Shown one piece after another: positions 5,592 to 6,920 of a stretch of 6,920 nucleotides of DNA. The stretch is taken from the NCBI GenBank assembly GCA_905235775.1, contig CAJOMY010000095.1:1-6920 (forward strand). The letters are read 5' to 3'. Position 1 is the stretch's first letter, and each line of letters begins with the position of its first letter. This DNA comes from an uncultured Bacteroidales bacterium. GTDB lineage: Bacteria; Bacteroidota; Bacteroidia; Bacteroidales; UBA932. Both the position numbers and the translations under genes were made by a program. The notes below the pieces were generated by a model. That model was not told where the DNA came from. It saw only the letters and a list, made by a program, of their open reading frames with translations, and ran no database searches.

Positions 5592-6722
5592 ATGGTGAAT
5601 CCTTTTTATTTGACCGGGATCATTCCGGAGGAATATTTTTGCGACCGGGAAGCGGAGACCAGGCGTATGATTTCCACGTTGTTGAACGGGGAGAACGTGC
5701 TGCTGTCTTCGGCGAGAAGAATCGGTAAGACGCAACTTATCAGGCACGTCTTTGCAAGTCCGGAGATCAGGGACAATTATTATTGTTTCTATATTGACAT
5801 CTTTGCCACGTCCAGCATCCAGGAGCTTGCCTACTTTATGGGGAAGGCCATCTATGCAAGCATTGTCCCCGGGGACAAGCGCCTGGTCGGCTCGGTGGTC
5901 AGCACGATCAAATCGCTTGCGGGAGCCTTCAGTCTCGACCCTGTTACCGGGCAGCCCAAGTTCTCCCTGGAATTGGGAAACATCCATTCTCCGGTCCTAA
6001 CGCTTGAGGAGATTTTTGCTTATCTCGAGCAGGCGGACAAGCCTTGTATCTTCGCCATCGATGAGTTTCAGCAGATTGCCCGCTATCAGGAGGACAATGT
6101 GGAAGCCTTGCTGCGCACGCATATTCAAAAAATGAACAATTGCCGGTTTATCTTTGCCGGAAGCGAACGGGAACTGTTGGAGCAGATGTTTCTGTCCTAT
6201 GCAAAACCCTTCTACAATAGTGCGCAGCCGCTGTTTTTGGACAAAATTGACAAGGTGAAATACATAAAGTTCGTGGAGAAGAATTTCGAGGCGGGAGGGC
6301 TGTCGGCAAACGAGGAAGCTATCCACTACTGCTATGATATTCTGGAGGGGAATACCTATTGTGTCCAGAAAGTGTTTCACACCCTGTTCGCAGACAGAAA
6401 GGATGCCCTGACGCCGGAAGACATCGATGACGTGCTGAGCAGTATTCTGGAGGAGAACAGCCATAGCTATCAGGATGTTATGTCCAAACTTACACTTCCG
6501 CAGCGTCAGCTGATGATAGCGGTTGCCCAATGCGGGAGAGCGGTACACCCTACATCGGGGGCGTTCGTCCGGCACCACGGTCTGGTCTCTCCCAGCTCTG
6601 CCCAGAAGGCTTTGAATGCGCTTTTGGACAAGCAGTACCTTACGTATCAGCTCGAAGGTGATGTCAAAGAATATAAGGTTGCAGACAAATTCCTGGAACG
6701 CTGGCTTGTCCGAACCTATTGA
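5592..6722 (+). CDS. AAA-type ATPase of the ATPase_2 (PF01637-like) family with C-terminal winged helix
   Basis: This is a 376-residue P-loop ATPase of a family present in many copies in Bacteroidota genomes; its cellular job is not established. The N-terminus has the family hallmark NPFYLTG ... EEYFCDREAE (3-22). The Walker A is the variant SSARRIGKTQL (39-49, K46 and T47), the Walker B is CIFAIDEFQQI (152-162, D157 and E158), and RFIFAGSERE (185-194) contains the sensor-1 segment. The region after about residue 295 (SKLTLPQRQLMIAV ... SPSSAQKALNALLDKQYLTY ... DKFLERWL) looks like a winged helix-turn-helix. There is no signal peptide or transmembrane segment, so it is probably cytoplasmic, perhaps DNA-associated. 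The start at ATG 5592 fits the family N-terminus and follows a good promoter. It appears to be monocistronic. Base composition is lower in GC than in the core genes, consistent with accessory DNA. Motifs are intact, so it is probably functional. Confidence 0.93.
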   Translation: MVNPFYLTGIIPEEYFCDREAETRRMISTLLNGENVLLSSARRIGKTQLIRHVFASPEIRDNYYCFYIDIFATSSIQELAYFMGKAIYASIVPGDKRLVGSVVSTIKSLAGAFSLDPVTGQPKFSLELGNIHSPVLTLEEIFAYLEQADKPCIFAIDEFQQIARYQEDNVEALLRTHIQKMNNCRFIFAGSERELLEQMFLSYAKPFYNSAQPLFLDKIDKVKYIKFVEKNFEAGGLSANEEAIHYCYDILEGNTYCVQKVFHTLFADRKDALTPEDIDDVLSSILEENSHSYQDVMSKLTLPQRQLMIAVAQCGRAVHPTSGAFVRHHGLVSPSSAQKALNALLDKQYLTYQLEGDVKEYKVADKFLERWLVRTY

Positions 6723-6799
6723 GAAACTACTGATTTTTGTCCAGGATGAAGATGAGGTCTATAATTAAGCTTTAGATGATAATAAAAGTAGCACTACAC

Positions 6800-6920
6800 T
6801 CACGAGGCCAGGACCTTTTTTCGGAAGTCGCTGATTTTCAGGCTTGCGGGGATGGTCTCGCCAAGGAGTTTGTAGTATGCTTTGACCTTTTTGTTAGGGG
6901 TTTCTACAAGGATTTCTCCA
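6800..6920 (-). CDS. C-terminal end of an unrecognised protein (cut by window edge)
   Basis: From the right edge a minus-strand frame stays open for 39 codons to TGA at 6802-6800. It encodes a lysine-rich tail including NKKVKAYYKLLGETIPASLK and ending DFRKKVLAS. The codon pattern and residue mix look like real protein, but I do not recognise the family and most of the gene is outside the window. It is convergent with the ATPase gene, with a 77-bp AT-rich gap (6723-6799) in which I see no convincing terminator. Confidence 0.4.
   Translation of the reverse strand, partial: GEILVETPNKKVKAYYKLLGETIPASLKISDFRKKVLAS

Noticed and set aside
5997..6578. Minus-strand open frame of 193 codons within the ATPase gene
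   Set aside because: It is opposite the Walker B and winged-helix regions of an intact ATPase, with no domain of its own.
6723..6799. Terminator or small RNA in the gap after the ATPase gene
   Set aside because: I saw only a 4-bp stem (GTAG/CTAC) and an AAGCTT palindrome; not enough for a call.
1..6920. CRISPR array, tRNA, rRNA, transposase or integrase
   Set aside because: No regularly spaced repeats, no tRNA-like cloverleaf and no transposase or integrase motifs were seen on either strand.

Overview
The window looks like a chromosomal segment of a Bacteroidales-type bacterium (phylum Bacteroidota). The evidence is the housekeeping content (Na+-pumping NQR subunit A, UvrD/PcrA helicase, acyl-ACP thioesterase, DUF34/NIF3 protein), the near absence of Shine-Dalgarno sequences, and Bacteroidota-style -7 boxes (TAnnTTTG) just upstream of several starts. 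No species can be named from the sequence. Roughly the first 5 kb is GC-rich by eye; from about 5.13 kb onward the DNA is clearly more AT-rich, which suggests a switch from conserved core to accessory DNA.

Layout: (1) 1-537, minus: the N-terminal 179 codons of nqrA, running off the left edge. (2) 610-3129, plus: a complete UvrD/PcrA helicase, divergent from nqrA across a 72-bp gap. Its C-terminal linker carries about 85 extra codons made of hairpins and inverted repeats, as if a palindromic intergenic repeat had been inserted in frame. (3) 3115-4996, minus: a compact group read in the order HD-family protein, DUF34/NIF3 protein, acyl-ACP thioesterase. The last two overlap by 8 bp, and the thioesterase end overlaps the uvrD end by 15 bp. 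The HD-family gene keeps only the two ends of its family and appears to have lost its metal-binding centre through a clean in-frame deletion. (4) 5152-5517, plus: a small AT-rich two-helix membrane ORF with no ATG start, followed after 3 bp by a perfect 16-bp-arm palindrome. (5) 5592-6722, plus: an AAA-type ATPase (ATPase_2/PF01637-like) with a good Bacteroidota promoter whose -33 box lies inside that palindrome. (6) 6800-6920, minus: the apparent C-terminal end of an unrecognised protein entering from the right edge.

How the parts relate: nqrA would be the first gene of a respiratory Na+ pump operon, uvrD is repair and replication housekeeping, and the thioesterase releases fatty acids from ACP. 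I see no pathway linking them; they look like neighbours rather than one system. The membrane ORF, palindrome and ATPase could be a small accessory module, but the sequence gives no direct evidence of its function. The strongest observations are the repeat-derived insertion in UvrD, the internally deleted HD protein with an Ala-Leu-Met-Arg junction, and the palindrome overlapping the ATPase promoter.
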